Under the pieces are notes generated by a model, which saw nothing but the letters and a program-made list of their open reading frames with translations, did not search any database and was not told the origin of the DNA. From Scytalidium lignicola (taxonomy: Eukaryota; Ascomycota; Leotiomycetes), in assembly GCA_002812745.2 (NCBI GenBank), contig NCSJ02000380.1, forward strand, positions 1 to 38,965: 38,965 nt of DNA, read 5' to 3'. The translations under genes were made by a program, and so were the position numbers. Below, piece by piece: positions 21,268-32,792 of the stretch (the stretch's first letter is position 1; each line of letters begins with the position of its first letter).

Positions 21268-22181
21268 TCAAGCTTCTATTGTCACGACATCTCCATACCG
21301 CTGCGATCGTTCTGCATCCGACCGTTGCATCCAGAGACCTTCCAACCAAGGACCCCAAAGATCATGAAAGTCCCGAAACCGATCGACATGAGTGCAATCC
21401 TCTTTATTATTAATCTCCGTTTTAGTTCGACCACTGGAATGGTAAGGATGTTGATTAGTAGTAGCCGTATCTAAGGAAGCGCATCTTTGCGATGTATTAT
21501 CAGCAAGCACGATCGTGGATAATGAATTGCTGCCAGGGCTTTCGGAGGAGAAGTAGTTAATATATTCATTTTCGCTGCAAGTTTTTGAATTCCGGGAAGG
21601 AGCTCGAAGGTCTGTGGCAGCTTTCGCTCTAATCTCTTCGAAAAGGAAGGCTCTTTCAGCAGGCATGACCCTGAATAGATCCACAATATCGAAGTAGGAA
21701 ATAACCAGGTCACGGGATTTCGAGGCTGTATTCAGCGCGCCAGGTTCTTTGATTTGTTGAGTTGACGCGGTTGTTTGTCGACGAGTCTCGACCGTGGTGG
21801 GATCATTCCAAGATGTTGTAAAAGTGAGCTGTGTGGGTTCAAAACTCTGTTCGAAGAAGAATGGAGGCATCTTTGCATATGCTAACAAGCAATTTTGGTT
21901 TCTTGTGGCGAGATCCTTTAGTAACTACCTTCTAGGCTGAACACATAAGCCATGGAGTTATTCCTGTCAGCAATAAGACTTCTGGTTGAATTTATATGTG
22001 CTGAATCCAGGAAACAACGACCCATGTCAAATGAATCTTTTCGTGCGTTTGTAGTTGACTGGCTTATAATAGTAATTCCTCCCCGCCAAAATGCCTGTCC
22101 TTGTTTTATACATGATTCGGGTGCTGGCCTGTAGAGCCGAAGATATTCTAAAGGTGCAGCTTTGAGATATAGTCTTTCCAT
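21268..22181 (-). CDS. Hypothetical protein, two-exon model, 288 aa
   Basis: Exons 22181-21929 and 21881-21268. The 47-nt intron starts GTAGTT, contains TTACTAA as a branch site, ends TTAG, and its phase (1) joins the two frames exactly. The product starts MERLYLKAAPLEYL, is rich in Ser, Thr and Asn through its middle (low complexity, probably disordered), contains FRVMPAERAFLFEEIRAKA at about residue 155 and ends with an aromatic patch (FRDFHDLWGPWLEGLW). It has no signal peptide or membrane segment. I recognise no family. It begins only 95 bp downstream of the stop of regulator 2, on the same strand, so its promoter is within or behind that gene. A plus-strand frame inside exon 2 is treated as a shadow. 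Confidence 0.4.
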
Positions 22182-22275
22182 GATATGCTCGCATCTTCGG
22201 ATGCCTCATTTTAGTTGGTCCAACAATTATCTGTCAAAATCCCACAGCTCGACATCCACTACTCTATCCCACAGA

Positions 22276-24271
22276 TCAGCCCAAATCCCAATTGGTCTTC
22301 TTTGGCTTATCAATAAGTTGAAATGCCCCACGAAGTCCCCCCTCCGTCGCAATTTCCCTCAATATATCCGTAATCCACGTAAAGCGCTCACTTCCCGTCG
22401 TACAAGAATTCTTCGCCATAAAGAGTGGCCAGATTAGTAAATATCCGCAAACAGCCTTTCGATTCTCTTTCGTTGTTGGTTTGCCTTCCGAGTCGATCTT
22501 TCCGAGGCAGAAGGATACACTAGAGCAGATTTCCGATATCATTTTCGAGATGATGGTATGGGATTCCGATTGTGTGTAACCGTGGTCGAGGGCAAGGGCG
22601 GCGGCAGAGGGGTGCAATTCAAGGAGAGCGGAGCAGTGGAGAAGTACTTCGTGCAGGTGGATACGTGCACTACGATAATTATTCCAAATGCCGGCTGCCA
22701 TGATGTCGTGATAAACGAAGGTGGGATCAGTACGCTGTTCCATAGCAGTACCGTTACACTGCGCACAAAGATCAGGATTAGAAGAAGTGCGCATAGTGCG
22801 ATAGCGCCAGATACCAGAGACGGAGTTGGACCAGTCTTGACAGACGATATCGACGAGGATGGCGTTTTTGAGGACATTGAGAAGGCCAAGTATCCAATAT
22901 TCGTCTTGTGTTTTGGAGTTGAAGAGATTTTGGGCGTCGGCGCAGAGCCGGACAGTTTTGAGGTTGCATTTTGCAAGTTGGTTGGCTATATCGTCGAGGC
23001 CGATATCGTGGAGCCAACGTTCGGCTTCTTTTGCAGGGGGTTTATTTGTTACGAGGCATCGTAGGGTCTGTAGTTTTGGGAAGATGTCAGTCAGGCGCTC
23101 AGATAATAAGGATAGCTCGTCGCATAGCAACAATGAATACAAATGAAAGCAATGAAATTAACGATGGCCGTAAAAGCAATGAGATTATTAAGCCAATGAT
23201 AGCTATGAAATATATGACAGTAGCACCAATATAGAGGGAAGTGTTCCGCGAGTAAAATTGTCAGCAGAGGAGATAGGTGGTTACTAACGTGATGTGCATA
23301 GGTGATCCGGAACATATCCAGTTTGTTTGTGGAATCGAACAGGCTTTCCATGTTCTGCTCTCGAAGCCGAAGAATAGACATACGGCCCTGTTGATGGAGT
23401 GATTGTAGATTAGTAAAATGGCTTCCGACGTGAGCCTACTCGATTGTCAGCCCCTGCATGATAGAAATCTGACCAGGACTATACCAACTTCATACAAGCC
23501 GTAAAGAATAAGAGTTGCCATGCAATCATCTGTTCTCGCCTCCACGTCGTCCTTTAGTGCCTCTTGTACGAGACCTATAGAATTGCAGTATGCTCTCCTT
23601 CCATCAACGGCAAGCCATGCTATGTTCATCTGGTTTGACTGATTGACGAAAGCAACCGCCTCAACAGCCTCTTTCAAATACGGTCGGCAATTAGGCTGGT
23701 TAAATAGCTCCTGTATAAAACCAAAAGTACCAAGAGGAATATTCGATCGAATAATCCAATCGTTGAAGAACCTTCCAAGTGAAGCTTCATGCCAATTGGT
23801 ATTCAGAGGACGTTGCGGAGGAAGATCTTGCAGAACAGGGATGTGACTGCAGATTCGGCACCTGAAGAGGGTCACGGGGCTTCGAAGTTGGTTGAAGTTC
23901 ATGATTGGTGTATAGGTTTCGTCTGAGCTTCTACCTCGTGCTCTGGTGGTACGAGATCTGACTTTTGCCTCGGCCACTTGGTTCATATCACGGAAAATTA
24001 GCTTAGAATCAGAACGGTATCCTGGACATGATCGCCCGGACCTGATGCATCTTCCGCATCCTGGAAGTCTCTGGTCACACTGCAATTCCGAAAGAGTCAG
24101 TCAGAGCCAAACTTAGCTACTCGGCACGGCCTTTAGCCGCAAGAGATTCATTCGGAGATCTCTGACTCCGACAAGCATAAGAGGATGTATCTGGCGCTTG
24201 AAGAGACGAACCTTGACTTTTTTTGCTTTGCATGCGAAACAACCACGACTAGGTAAGCCACGATAGGTCAT
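22276..24271 (-). CDS. Zn2Cys6 transcription factor 2, 529 aa
   Basis: Exons 24271-24212, 24079-23489, 23435-23289 and 23067-22276; all phases agree. Intron 1 (132 nt) splits the binuclear cluster after KAKKVK, as in regulator 1; joining it gives CFACKAKKVK-CDQRLPGCGRC-IRSGRSC, a complete C-x2-C-x6-C-x6-C-x2-C-x6-C motif. Intron 2 has an unusual donor, GTTGGT, but a CTGAC branch site and TAG acceptor. Intron 3 is 221 nt, much longer than the 47 nt at the same place in regulator 1. The body is of the Fungal_trans_2 type, with LDD, CNLKTVRLC and a histidine-bearing LHEVLLHCSALLEL helix that regulator 1 shares. It is divergent from the FAD oxidoreductase gene and so is probably its local regulator. 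It is intact, unlike its doubtful paralogue. Confidence 0.85.
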
Positions 24272-24858
24272 TATAGATCGAGCTTAGGGTTATTGAGATC
24301 GAACAGCGTATATTCAGATTTCTCTTTGTCGATAGGATCCTTTTCCGAAGACGATGATCATAATACAAGGACACCGATTATGTAGTCCAAAAGAAGTAAT
24401 TCTCACGCAGAAGATGATTCCAAAGAGGAAGAACGCTGCGAGAGGAGTCAGAGATATTGAGATTTGTGCCTCATTATTTCTAAGACCAAATCAGGCAGAA
24501 TATACGCTATGACGTTGCAAAGGTAGGCTGTGCAGGTAATGAGTCCGTCTAGCCCTAAACTAATTCGGGCAATTTCTACCGACGCAAACTAATAATACCC
24601 GCCCACAACAGCATGAACTATTCCGTACTTCTAAAAGCCGCACTCACAAGCCCGCCACCTAACCATACGAGACTAGAAAGTGAGCTTAGTGCGAAAGCGC
24701 TACGTGACAGAACCGTCGGAAAACTTTGATACCGTTGTCCGTGCCTCCCTGCGGATAGTTCCGATCCGTATAAAAATATCTTATATCTTCATGTGTCTAT
24801 CTCGTGCAGAGCTTTAGAAACCAAATTTCTACCGCATATACGGTTCCTTCATTTCCAC
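24272..24858. promoter_or_regulatory. Divergent intergenic region, regulator 2 / FAD oxidoreductase
   Basis: 587 bp between divergent starts. It holds an inverted CGG-N6-CCG pair at 24752-24763 and, 6 bp further, a TATAAAAAT box at 24770-24778, about 80 bp before the ATG at 24859. CGG-N6-CCG is the half-site spacing known for Ppr1-class binuclear regulators. A CCG-N1-CGG pair lies at about 24708. Confidence 0.45.
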
Positions 24859-26350
24859 ATGGCTTTCCCCGACGTAGAGCAGAAAAGACAAAAAAGAGTA
24901 GCTATCGTGGGGTCTGGGATGGCTGGACTAGTCACCGCGTATTTACTTAATCAGGACGAGCAGCAGAGATATGCCGTGACGCTATTTGAGAATGTGTGCT
25001 ATTTCCGACACTTCTACTTGAAATACTTACTCATATATTTAGGGCAAAACACTATCCTTTGATGCAGCTTCTGTTTCCATCCCTTCTCTCACCTCAACTG
25101 GCTGCTTCGATCGAGTGGACCTCCCTATGCGAGCGTTCGCCGGCGGCTATTACCAGAAGCTAAAAGATCTGTATGATCATCTCGGACTGCAATATCGAGT
25201 CCAACTATTCCACTTCGCATTCAGCCAGCTTCCTCCGTACCCGAGCAGTTTTCGAGATAGTACATCAACGCCATACTTCATACACTCCTCGAATAACCAC
25301 CGATTTCCGCCTCTAAAACCCTCCGGCATGCCAACTGGTCTGTGGCTGGCGAGGATCTTCTATCTGTTCTTCTCCTACGTGTATTTTACCTTCTGCTGTA
25401 TGTTGATCCGCCCTCGATCCGAAAGTCTCACCGAAACACTGGGTGACTATCTCACACGTATACGAATATCCGAAGAATTCAAAACGCATTATATTCTCCC
25501 TCTTATATCTAGCGTAACAACATGTCCTCATGCCGAACTCCTACAATTCCCCGCTATCGATGTAATAAATTACAAGATAATGACACATGGGAAACAACAC
25601 TACACGGTCGTTAATGGTGTAGGCGATGTTCAAGAAATATTAGCCAAGGGGATCGAGACAAGATTCTCAACACATGTCCTCTCTGTCTCGCCACAAACTA
25701 GCCACACTATAAAACTGCAATGGCGACACACGGAAGATAGGAACAACCTGGCTATATCGATCGAAGAATTCGACAACGTGGTTATGGCAGTGTCGCCCGA
25801 CATCGTCGGGAATATTTTTGCGACTCTGAAGGACAAGATGTCGAGAATTCCAACAGTCAGGGTAGAGAGTCATGTCCATGCGGACGTCATTGATGACCAG
25901 GGGAATTCTTTTATGCTTAGAAAGACCCTCGGAGGTAGTAATACCAATATAGGTGGAGCACAGTCGATATTTCTTCGCACGAGCATGTCAGGATCGTCTG
26001 AGCGAAGGACAGAATCAATTCACGTGCAACCATCCGGAGTCCTAGTTACAACATGTCCGATCATGCCGATCGATACCAATCGAGTCATTCAATCGTCAAC
26101 ATTCACGAGGGTTCTGCGGACACCTGAGAGCCGTCAAATCGTCAACGAGCTCTTTCAAGAAGAGTTCCATGAAGATGGTGAACTTGAGGGAATGGGAATA
26201 AATGAGAAACTATGTCCAAAATGGCGGAATGGTGACGATGGTGTGTGGCTAGTTGGTAGCTGGTGCTGGGATGGAATGGTGCTTTTGGAGGGCTGTATTG
26301 TCTCTGCTATCCGGGTTGCTAAAGGATTAGGCGTTGAGGTTCCCTTTTGA
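24859..26350 (+). CDS. FAD-dependent amine-oxidase-type oxidoreductase, 480 aa
   Basis: Exons 24859-24993 and 25043-26350; a 49-nt intron (GTGTGC...TTTAG) keeps frame. The start is the ATG before AFPDVEQKRQ. A dinucleotide-binding fold opens the protein: VAIVGSGMAGL at residues 14-24 (GxGxxG), followed by the acidic end of strand 2 (TLFEN). DLPMRAFAGGYY at about 70-80 is typical of the flavin-containing amine-oxidoreductase (NAD(P)-binding-like) family that in bacteria is found beside cyclopropane fatty acyl phospholipid synthase genes. A hydrophobic stretch (ARIFYLFFSYVYFTFCCMLI) near residue 155 suggests membrane association. The last 40 residues contain WLVGSWCWDGMVLLEGCI, the C-terminal FAD motif. 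The reaction and substrate are not known; flavin-dependent oxidation or desaturation of a lipid-like substrate is inferred. The gene converges on the methyltransferase with 172 bp between stops. Confidence 0.85.
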
Positions 26351-26522
26351 ATAACGGATGTGATGATGATGCGAATTTGATAGAGATGTTTCTATCTATA
26401 AAATATACAATCTAACTTCTTATCCGCTGTGCGTTATATATACTTCCTACTGTTAGCAGTGTAAGGTAACTACGGTGAGACGTACTAAAACGCTCATTGG
26501 CAAAAACAATTTATTAGGATAA
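26351..26522. other. Convergent spacer
   Basis: 172 bp between the stop of the oxidoreductase and that of the methyltransferase. An ATAAAATATA run at about 26398 could serve 3' end formation on the plus strand. Confidence 0.4.
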
Positions 26523-27831
26523 CTACTTCCTAGCGACCACAATAACCCCCCTAATAATTCCACTTCTAGCCCACCACTCAAACAACCACTTCGCAGCTTT
26601 CAACTTCCCCAACCGCCATCCAAACATCTCCAAAGCTTTCTCCCTCTCTGCCAAGAAAGAACTCAATGGTCTAAACACATGTTCCGAGATATCCCTCAGC
26701 TCAATATTCTCCTCGGCGTAGCCAGCTTGCAGATATAAACCCCGATACTCCCTCTCCGTCTTAAACGCTCCATATGGACAACCCATAAACCTTGCTATAA
26801 TCATGAGGCCAAGACGAGAAAGGAAAGGAGTTCTGTCTGCGAGGAGGAGATCATATGCCAGCACAGAAGCATCCAATTCTCTCTTCGCGTATGTGAGAAT
26901 GGGCAGACGCGAGGGTGAGAAATGAAATAGTGTATCCAGGGCAAGAACCCAGCAATTGACTTCTTCAGGCACGACTTCATGAACGGACGGATTTGGCTCA
27001 CTAGGATTGGATTCATGGACTCCTTTCACTGTCCTCGTCAGCTTCTCATTCCATGCCGCTGGCTTCCCAGCGTCGGCGCAGAAGATATTGATTCGTGGCT
27101 CATCGAGAAGACCATCGGAGACGAGGCGTTGGTAGGCATAGTTGAATTGTCCACTATCCAGCGTGATACCGATGTAACTGTCCAAAAGCTTTTCCTCTGT
27201 GGGAATTGTCTTTGAGGGACCGCGGGATGGAAACTTTTGAAGCAGACGCTGTGTCAGGTACACTGATTGATCTCCACATCCAAATCCCAGGTCCACCATT
27301 CTTATTTTGCAAGCTTTTGCGACTGAAATTGCCGATCCGTTTTCATTAAGGAGGCCACCAGTTTTGAGTACTTCTTGAAGTAACGCTTCGCATGCTCTTG
27401 GCAGATCGTTACTATCCTACGCTTTTTTATTATATTTTGAATTTATGAGCGTCAATTTAAGGAAGACTTACTTTCCAGTAACCCATATTCATCCACATCG
27501 TTGGTGGTGGCAACTCAATGTTGAGGCGGGCTTGATCAAGATTGTATACTGAATTCTGAGAGGTATCATATTTCCTGCCTCTTCTAGGAGAATAAATGAT
27601 ATACTTTAAGAATGGGACAAGGGATATACCGATGACGAGGCAGGCACAGTGGGAGAAACCTGAGGAGAGCAGAAATCCTGGGATGCCATAGTCGTTCTTG
27701 AATACGGCAGCCATTGAAATTTGGTCGAGGAGCACGGTAGAAAAACTCCAACACCACATTTTGTTGTATATGCTTGTAATTGAAGTTTTGATGTAATTGA
27801 AGTTTTGAGAAGACTTTAGTCGACTACGCAT
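26523..27831 (-). CDS. Class I SAM-dependent methyltransferase, membrane-anchored, 417 aa
   Basis: Exons 27831-27472 and 27416-26523; a 55-nt intron (GTAAGT...GTAG) keeps frame. The N-terminal 120 residues include a membrane segment (FSHCACLVIGISLVPFLKYI), then an NMGYWK motif just before the splice, as in small-molecule and lipid methyltransferases. Motif I is VDLGFGCGDQ, the SAM-binding glycine loop. A later WVLALDTLFHF holds the motif IV-like region. The general build is that of cyclopropane-synthase, sterol or phenolic-lipid methyltransferases without a catalytic signature I could use to choose. A later ATG (MAAVFKNDYG) is possible as start; I prefer 27831 as the first ATG of the frame. 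It pairs convergently with the FAD oxidoreductase, a pairing that suggests a shared lipid-modifying pathway by analogy with bacterial operons. The substrate is unknown. Confidence 0.8.
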
Positions 27832-28735
27832 ATATATATTCCTTTCGAAAAAACAAATATTATCCCGTTTCGAGTTTAGTTAAATGAGCGGTGACAGTCC
27901 GTTCATTATCCAGAAGAAACCGTGGAGTACCTAGACTTGATGCGGCCACCAGTTCGTCAAGGTCCAATTGCTGACTTGGATTTTAAAAATACCTCATCAT
28001 TGAACATGTCCCTCCTCAAATTCGAGCGTCCTAATGAATACTCAATTTGAGTCTAAGAGCCCTTGATTCGGCGCGTCATAGCCTGGGAGCCTGAAACCAT
28101 TCAGTGATCAAGTGTCTAGCGGACCATTTATCTCCCGAGCTCCTCAAACCATGCTTCAGACTCTGTTTTCAAGAATTTCTGTTGCGTCTAAACAAATTTT
28201 ACATGAGAACGGCTTTCCAGGATCAATTTTAGTACAGGTCTTTGCGGCATAAACCAGCCAGGTCGTTTCTCCGACCAGCACCATTCCTAAAGGGGCATGT
28301 ATCGCGACCACTGCCACTTTCATGTTTGTAAATTGGGAGCCTGCGCCCCCCTTCTCTCCTACCCGACTATCATTTCAACTAGGCTGAGTTTGAAAAGGCA
28401 TTTGAATGCCGTGCATTCTGGTTTCTTAATGGCTGCAGTGCTTCTATGTGCAGGGTTTTTAGGTTACTTCCAGGACTAGGATAGGTTGATTTTGTCAATT
28501 TACGAGTTTCTGGCTACTCGATGCCTTTGAAGGTCCATTAACAAAGTTTTATGACGGCAACCGGTGGTTTCTCGGCTTGCTCGAGAGTTGTCGTGAAGGA
28601 AGTATAAGAGCTCTCTTCCGCCTTATTTGCAGTACACCCTTACTCTCAACTTACGTCTATATCTACACTTTAGACTCATTCTCCAGTATCACGCACTATT
28701 TGATTGATACTCAACTGCTTCTTGAACTCGCTACC
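27832..28735. promoter_or_regulatory. Divergent intergenic region, methyltransferase / DUF300 gene
   Basis: No gene is seen; a plus-strand frame at 28297-28479 has no family features. GTATAAGAGCTC at about 28602 is a likely TATA box for the DUF300 gene, 130 bp before its ATG. The minus strand has ATATATATGCG just before the methyltransferase start. Confidence 0.4.
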
Positions 28736-30353
28736 ATGGGGCCTTTTCACTCTTCATCTACTAGTCATGTCTGTCCAGCAATCAATGAAAGCGAACCTGG
28801 TAAAGACGCCGGACTGAAGCTTTAAAAATTCAAATACTGACCTTGAATTTAGTAATCGAGCCAATACTAGGCAACATGTCATTCCAGCACCTTAGCACAA
28901 TTATATCAGGAGCGTGTGGTATCTGGTCCATTCTTATAGCACTCTTCCTCATCTTCCGACACGCGACACACTTCTCCAACCCTGTCGAACAGCAAAAGTA
29001 CCTCTCTTCCCATCTCCTCTCCCTTGAACTCCTATCTAAGGCTTTCAAAGTGTCATCCGCATCATATGCATAATACCCAGCTTCGCCACCATCTCCTTCC
29101 TGTGTGTCTGGCTCGACAACAACGCAGCCAAATACATAAACTCAGGTCTCGATGTTGCCGAAGCGTTTGCTATGGCTTCGTTTTTCATTTTACTTTCAGC
29201 TTATGTCGTACCTACCAGAAATGATTATGACCGTCAGGAATTCCTTGCCCACCTTGAGTCACTAGGGGAAAATGGAAATTCTGGGAGCGGAGGAGGGCTG
29301 AAATCGTATCAAGTAAGCTATTCGCTCTTCCCAGCTAGACTGTGGTTGATGAAACGACCAGAGGCTCTGCTTTGGCGTCCTGCAATGGGTCCCTGTCAGT
29401 ATCATACTCTGGATCGCTACAGATATTACCATCGCATCAGGGATCTACTGTTCAACATCCAATAGTACGCACTTCGCCAAGATCTGGGTTAGTCCCCTCT
29501 TCTTTCTCCAATATTGCATTTCTCCCTTTTCTGTATGATTAACGATAATAGCTCACTATAATCCGCATAATCTCCACCGTCCTTGCCATACTATCGATCT
29601 TCCGCCTCTACGGAAGCACCAAGAAGGTCGTCAAGCCACGTGGTGCCCTCAAGCAATTCATCTGCTTCAAGCTTATGGTCTTTCTCAATTTAATTCAGAC
29701 TGTTATGTTCCCCTTCCTCTTAAAATCTCTCAGCCTTGCTGACTAAAGGACAGGCTGTGTTCTCCTACCTGATCTCTAGCGGCGATCTCCACGCCTCCAC
29801 CCATCTGACGTATAACAACCTAGCAAACGGTCTGCCTGGCCTTATTCTCTCTTGCGAAGTAGCGCTCATCGCCCCACTTTTCCTCCTCGCCTATTCAACT
29901 AAACCCTACCTCATCTCTTCAAACTCAAGCACAAACTCTGGGAGAGTGTACCAAGGCGGACCCCTTGGCTTTGGCGCTATTTTAAGTGCGCTGAATGTGT
30001 TTGATTTGTTGGGTACATTTGTGGGTGTTATCTCACAACCGAATAGGGGAGTTACGAGGGTTACGGGTAATTATTAGAGCGTTCGTTATTAAGTTGGTCG
30101 ATATTGATATAAAGGGTTGATAGGAAAGGATTGGAGACAAGACGTTTCCAAAAGGAGGAAATGGCCACTGCTGTACGACTGGGAGTTTGCAGTGTTTCCC
30201 TTTGGCGATGTGATGATTCGGGTATATAACATGAGCAGTTTGAGGCAGGAGCTTCCAAAACTTAAGAAAAAGCTCGACAAGTCAATTGCCAAATGTACTA
30301 CTAAGAGCAATAAATTGAAAGTCGAAGACGCTGGAAGTAATGAACCAATCTAG
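28736..30353 (+). CDS. DUF300 / OST-alpha-like membrane protein, 429 aa
   Basis: Seven exons: 28736-28799, 28853-28997, 29051-29312, 29362-29487, 29552-29701, 29754-30066 and 30124-30353. Introns are 49-64 nt with ordinary signals, and every phase agrees. The start is in good context (CTACCATGG). The head MGPFHSSSTSHVCPAI is followed by seven predicted membrane segments, among them TIISGACGIWSILIALFLIF, IIPSFATISFLCVW, MASFFILLSAYVV, IILWIATDITIASGIYC and IRIISTVLAILSIF. The conserved block KQFICFKLMVFLNLIQT and the downstream HLTYN...GLPGLILSCEVALIAP belong to the family. The C-terminal exon is a charged, probably cytosolic tail with a Lys-rich helix. OST-alpha relatives act in transport of steroids and bile acids in animals; fungal members are membrane proteins of mostly unknown role. 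Its proximity to lipid-type enzymes makes transport or trafficking of a lipophilic product conceivable, which is inference. Confidence 0.88.
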
Positions 30354-31400
30354 CCTCTTTTTCTTGGACCTCAAAATTACGATGGCAAAACAGAATTGCT
30401 CTCTCCCTCGCTCGAGGTCGAATGGCGCAATGCATCACTGCGGGACTCTTGACCGGTACGGCAGGTTGGATTGTCGAGTAGAGCTACAAATATCAGACAT
30501 CTCTAACCGGGTCGTTTCCAAACATTAGCAAGAGATAAGGTATGCGGCCATTTCGGTGCAGGGTCACGATCTAATAAACCATCAGCTAAGCTGATGCTGA
30601 TTGATTTGTCACAATGCAAGTAATTATTAGAGCAAGACGAACGCAGTGGATGACCACCAGGAATTTTAACGTGACTGCCTCCAGCCTTTATATGTTCCGG
30701 CCAATTCACGAATATATCCCCTTTCGGATCACTATGCCCATTGCGAATGGGCAAGCCCACTCAGGGATATACACATTCCCCAATGAAATAGCGGTGTAGG
30801 AATAGGTATAGTATTCTAGCTATTCGACTATTCAACTCTCAACTCTCCTCGTCGGACAGGCCACCAACTTCCTGATCCTTACGCAACTCATGTGGCAGCT
30901 TCTAATTCGAGAGCCTACCTTATATATCGACTGGCTCAATAGCCAGAAACGTAAGGATATAAGTATTGGGGTTGCTTAGGAAGACCTTATCCTAGAGCCT
31001 ATTTCTGCCATAAGCCCAGGTTCGTTTCATAGTTTCCACGGCTCAAGAATTGTGTCAAATGCGTGGTTACCTGACCTGGTTTCAAGACTGACTTAAAACG
31101 ATCCACTTTAAGTAGAAGAGCTTTCCTTCTGGGAGCTCTTGATCTTTAGACTTCAATATACCTTAGTTTGGAACCCCAAGAGCTGCACACACTTGAATAG
31201 ATACAAGAATACCCGTGATCTACCGTCACCTGCGTCCTCGTCATGACATGTCTTACTATCGTGGTCATCTAAACCATCGTGCGTAATACATTCGTGACTA
31301 GTACACCAGTCAAAGTGATTGTCCAAGAAACAGCTTTTTTTGATGGTGCTATTGCAAACCGGACTAAATTATTCGATTTTAGCAACCGATAATACTGCCT
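30354..31400. other. Intergenic, no gene
   Basis: Short frames on both strands lack family features. A hairpin GCCCATTGCGAATGGGC lies at about 30737-30753. Nothing else is assignable. Confidence 0.4.
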
Positions 31401-31414
31401 TTATCCTTTGTGCT

Positions 31415-32545
31415 TACCAGGCCACGGAGTCACTAGAGTCCTCGATTTGATCTACAGCTTCATGCATTCGCTCACGTCGCTCTTGTTCCTCTTCAACCAT
31501 TTGGTCTTTGATGTCGCGAGTCCTTCTAAGCGGCGGATCTGGGGCTGAAGAGCTTTTCTGTAGCAACGCCGCATCCCGGCTGTTTGATTTATAGCCTAAG
31601 AACTTCCCGAGCTACAATCGTTGCGTAACAAATTTTAAAACAGATTTGATATATCCGAGGCGTATTTGGGTTTAAGGCTTTCCTTGGTCTCTTAAAGCAT
31701 ATACTCAACACACGCAAGACGGCTGTCGAGGTCCTTCTGGCCAGCTTGAATAAGTCGAAGGGCGTCCATGACTTCCCTGTGTTGGACTGAGGCGATATCA
31801 GTAGGGTTGCGAGGCCCCCTTCTACAATACAGTTCGTTGGAGGCATATTGACTGTGAGATAGGAATTACTTCATCGAAGTGAGATCTTTGTATAGCGATA
31901 CAAGTGGTAGGGAAGCAAAACATTGTATTCAGAGGATATAACGAGGAGATTGTGTGTCACTGGGTCATTGGACGACAGTGTTGAGTTGCAGTTACACAAC
32001 ATGGCTGCCATGCCGACATTCCGTTTATCCAGTCACATAAATAATTAGACTGTCGACTCCGCTTCCAAGTATCATTTCTTCTGAAAATCGAATTGTGATA
32101 TGAAGACTGACACTATGAGCTCCCGTTGCCAGGGACATCTTCTTTGATTGCTAGGGTCAAAATATTTGGTGCTTGTGTGCCCATCTCGATTGTGGTGATA
32201 GCGCAAAAATGGTGGAGGAAAAGATAACAGAATTGGGCACATCAATCTCGGACCTCGGTAAAATATATATCCGGTCAATCACATCTTCTGTGATACGATA
32301 TCGACAAAACAGGCAGAAGGTCTCGCGCAGCTTGATATGACAGGACATTATTGAGGTAGATGAGGGAGTGTTGTTGAAGTCGGACGTNCCTGATTCCCGA
32401 GTGGAGGAGCGGCCTGCATCGCTGCCGTCATTTACGACTGCGCGTTTTCTCTTAGAGCCTGAAGGTGATATTCCTGAAGAATTATCTGTATTGAGAAGAT
32501 AACAAATTACATGGCGCGGGTTGGGCCTGATTGGGAGGATTCATT
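31415..32545 (-). pseudogene. Decayed gene of unknown family, several frames
   Basis: Coding-like segments follow each other on the minus strand with frame changes and stops. A possible start, MNPPNQAQPAP, is at about 32545. Next comes a Ser-rich part with a basic nuclear-localisation-like run (SGSKRKRAVV), then HIKLRETFCLFCRYRITEDV and DRIYILPRSEIDV, ending in TGA at about 32157. In another frame come RRCPWQRELIVSVFISQFDF and, after a gap, REVMDALRLIQAGQKDLDSR and KPKYASDISNL interrupted by TAA. A final charged coiled-coil-like end, DQMVEEEQERRERMHEAV, runs to a stop in a DSVAW context at about 31418. Together this resembles one gene broken by at least two frameshifts and two stops. I do not recognise the family; it may belong to the repeat unit upstream (copy B). 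Confidence 0.45.
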
Positions 32546-32792
32546 GATGCCGAATATGTAATATCTGCCAATATTGACATGAAGGCGTGATGATACCAGA
32601 TAGTTGAGTAGATCATCACTTCTTCTAGTCCTCAACTGCTTGTCTTGGCCATATAGGGAAGGACATCAGTCGCCAAAAGTTCGTCGCGACACCAGACTCT
32701 CAGGGTCGCTAAAAGGGCATGGTGCTACGGGAATTGTTCGGCCAGGCTTAGCAGCCACAGGCGTCATTATGTAAGCCAGAATAATTTGGAGG

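Noticed and set aside
22558..23064. 168-codon plus-strand frame
   Set aside because: It is antisense to the last exon of regulator 2, whose protein aligns with regulator 1; the plus-strand frame is a shadow.
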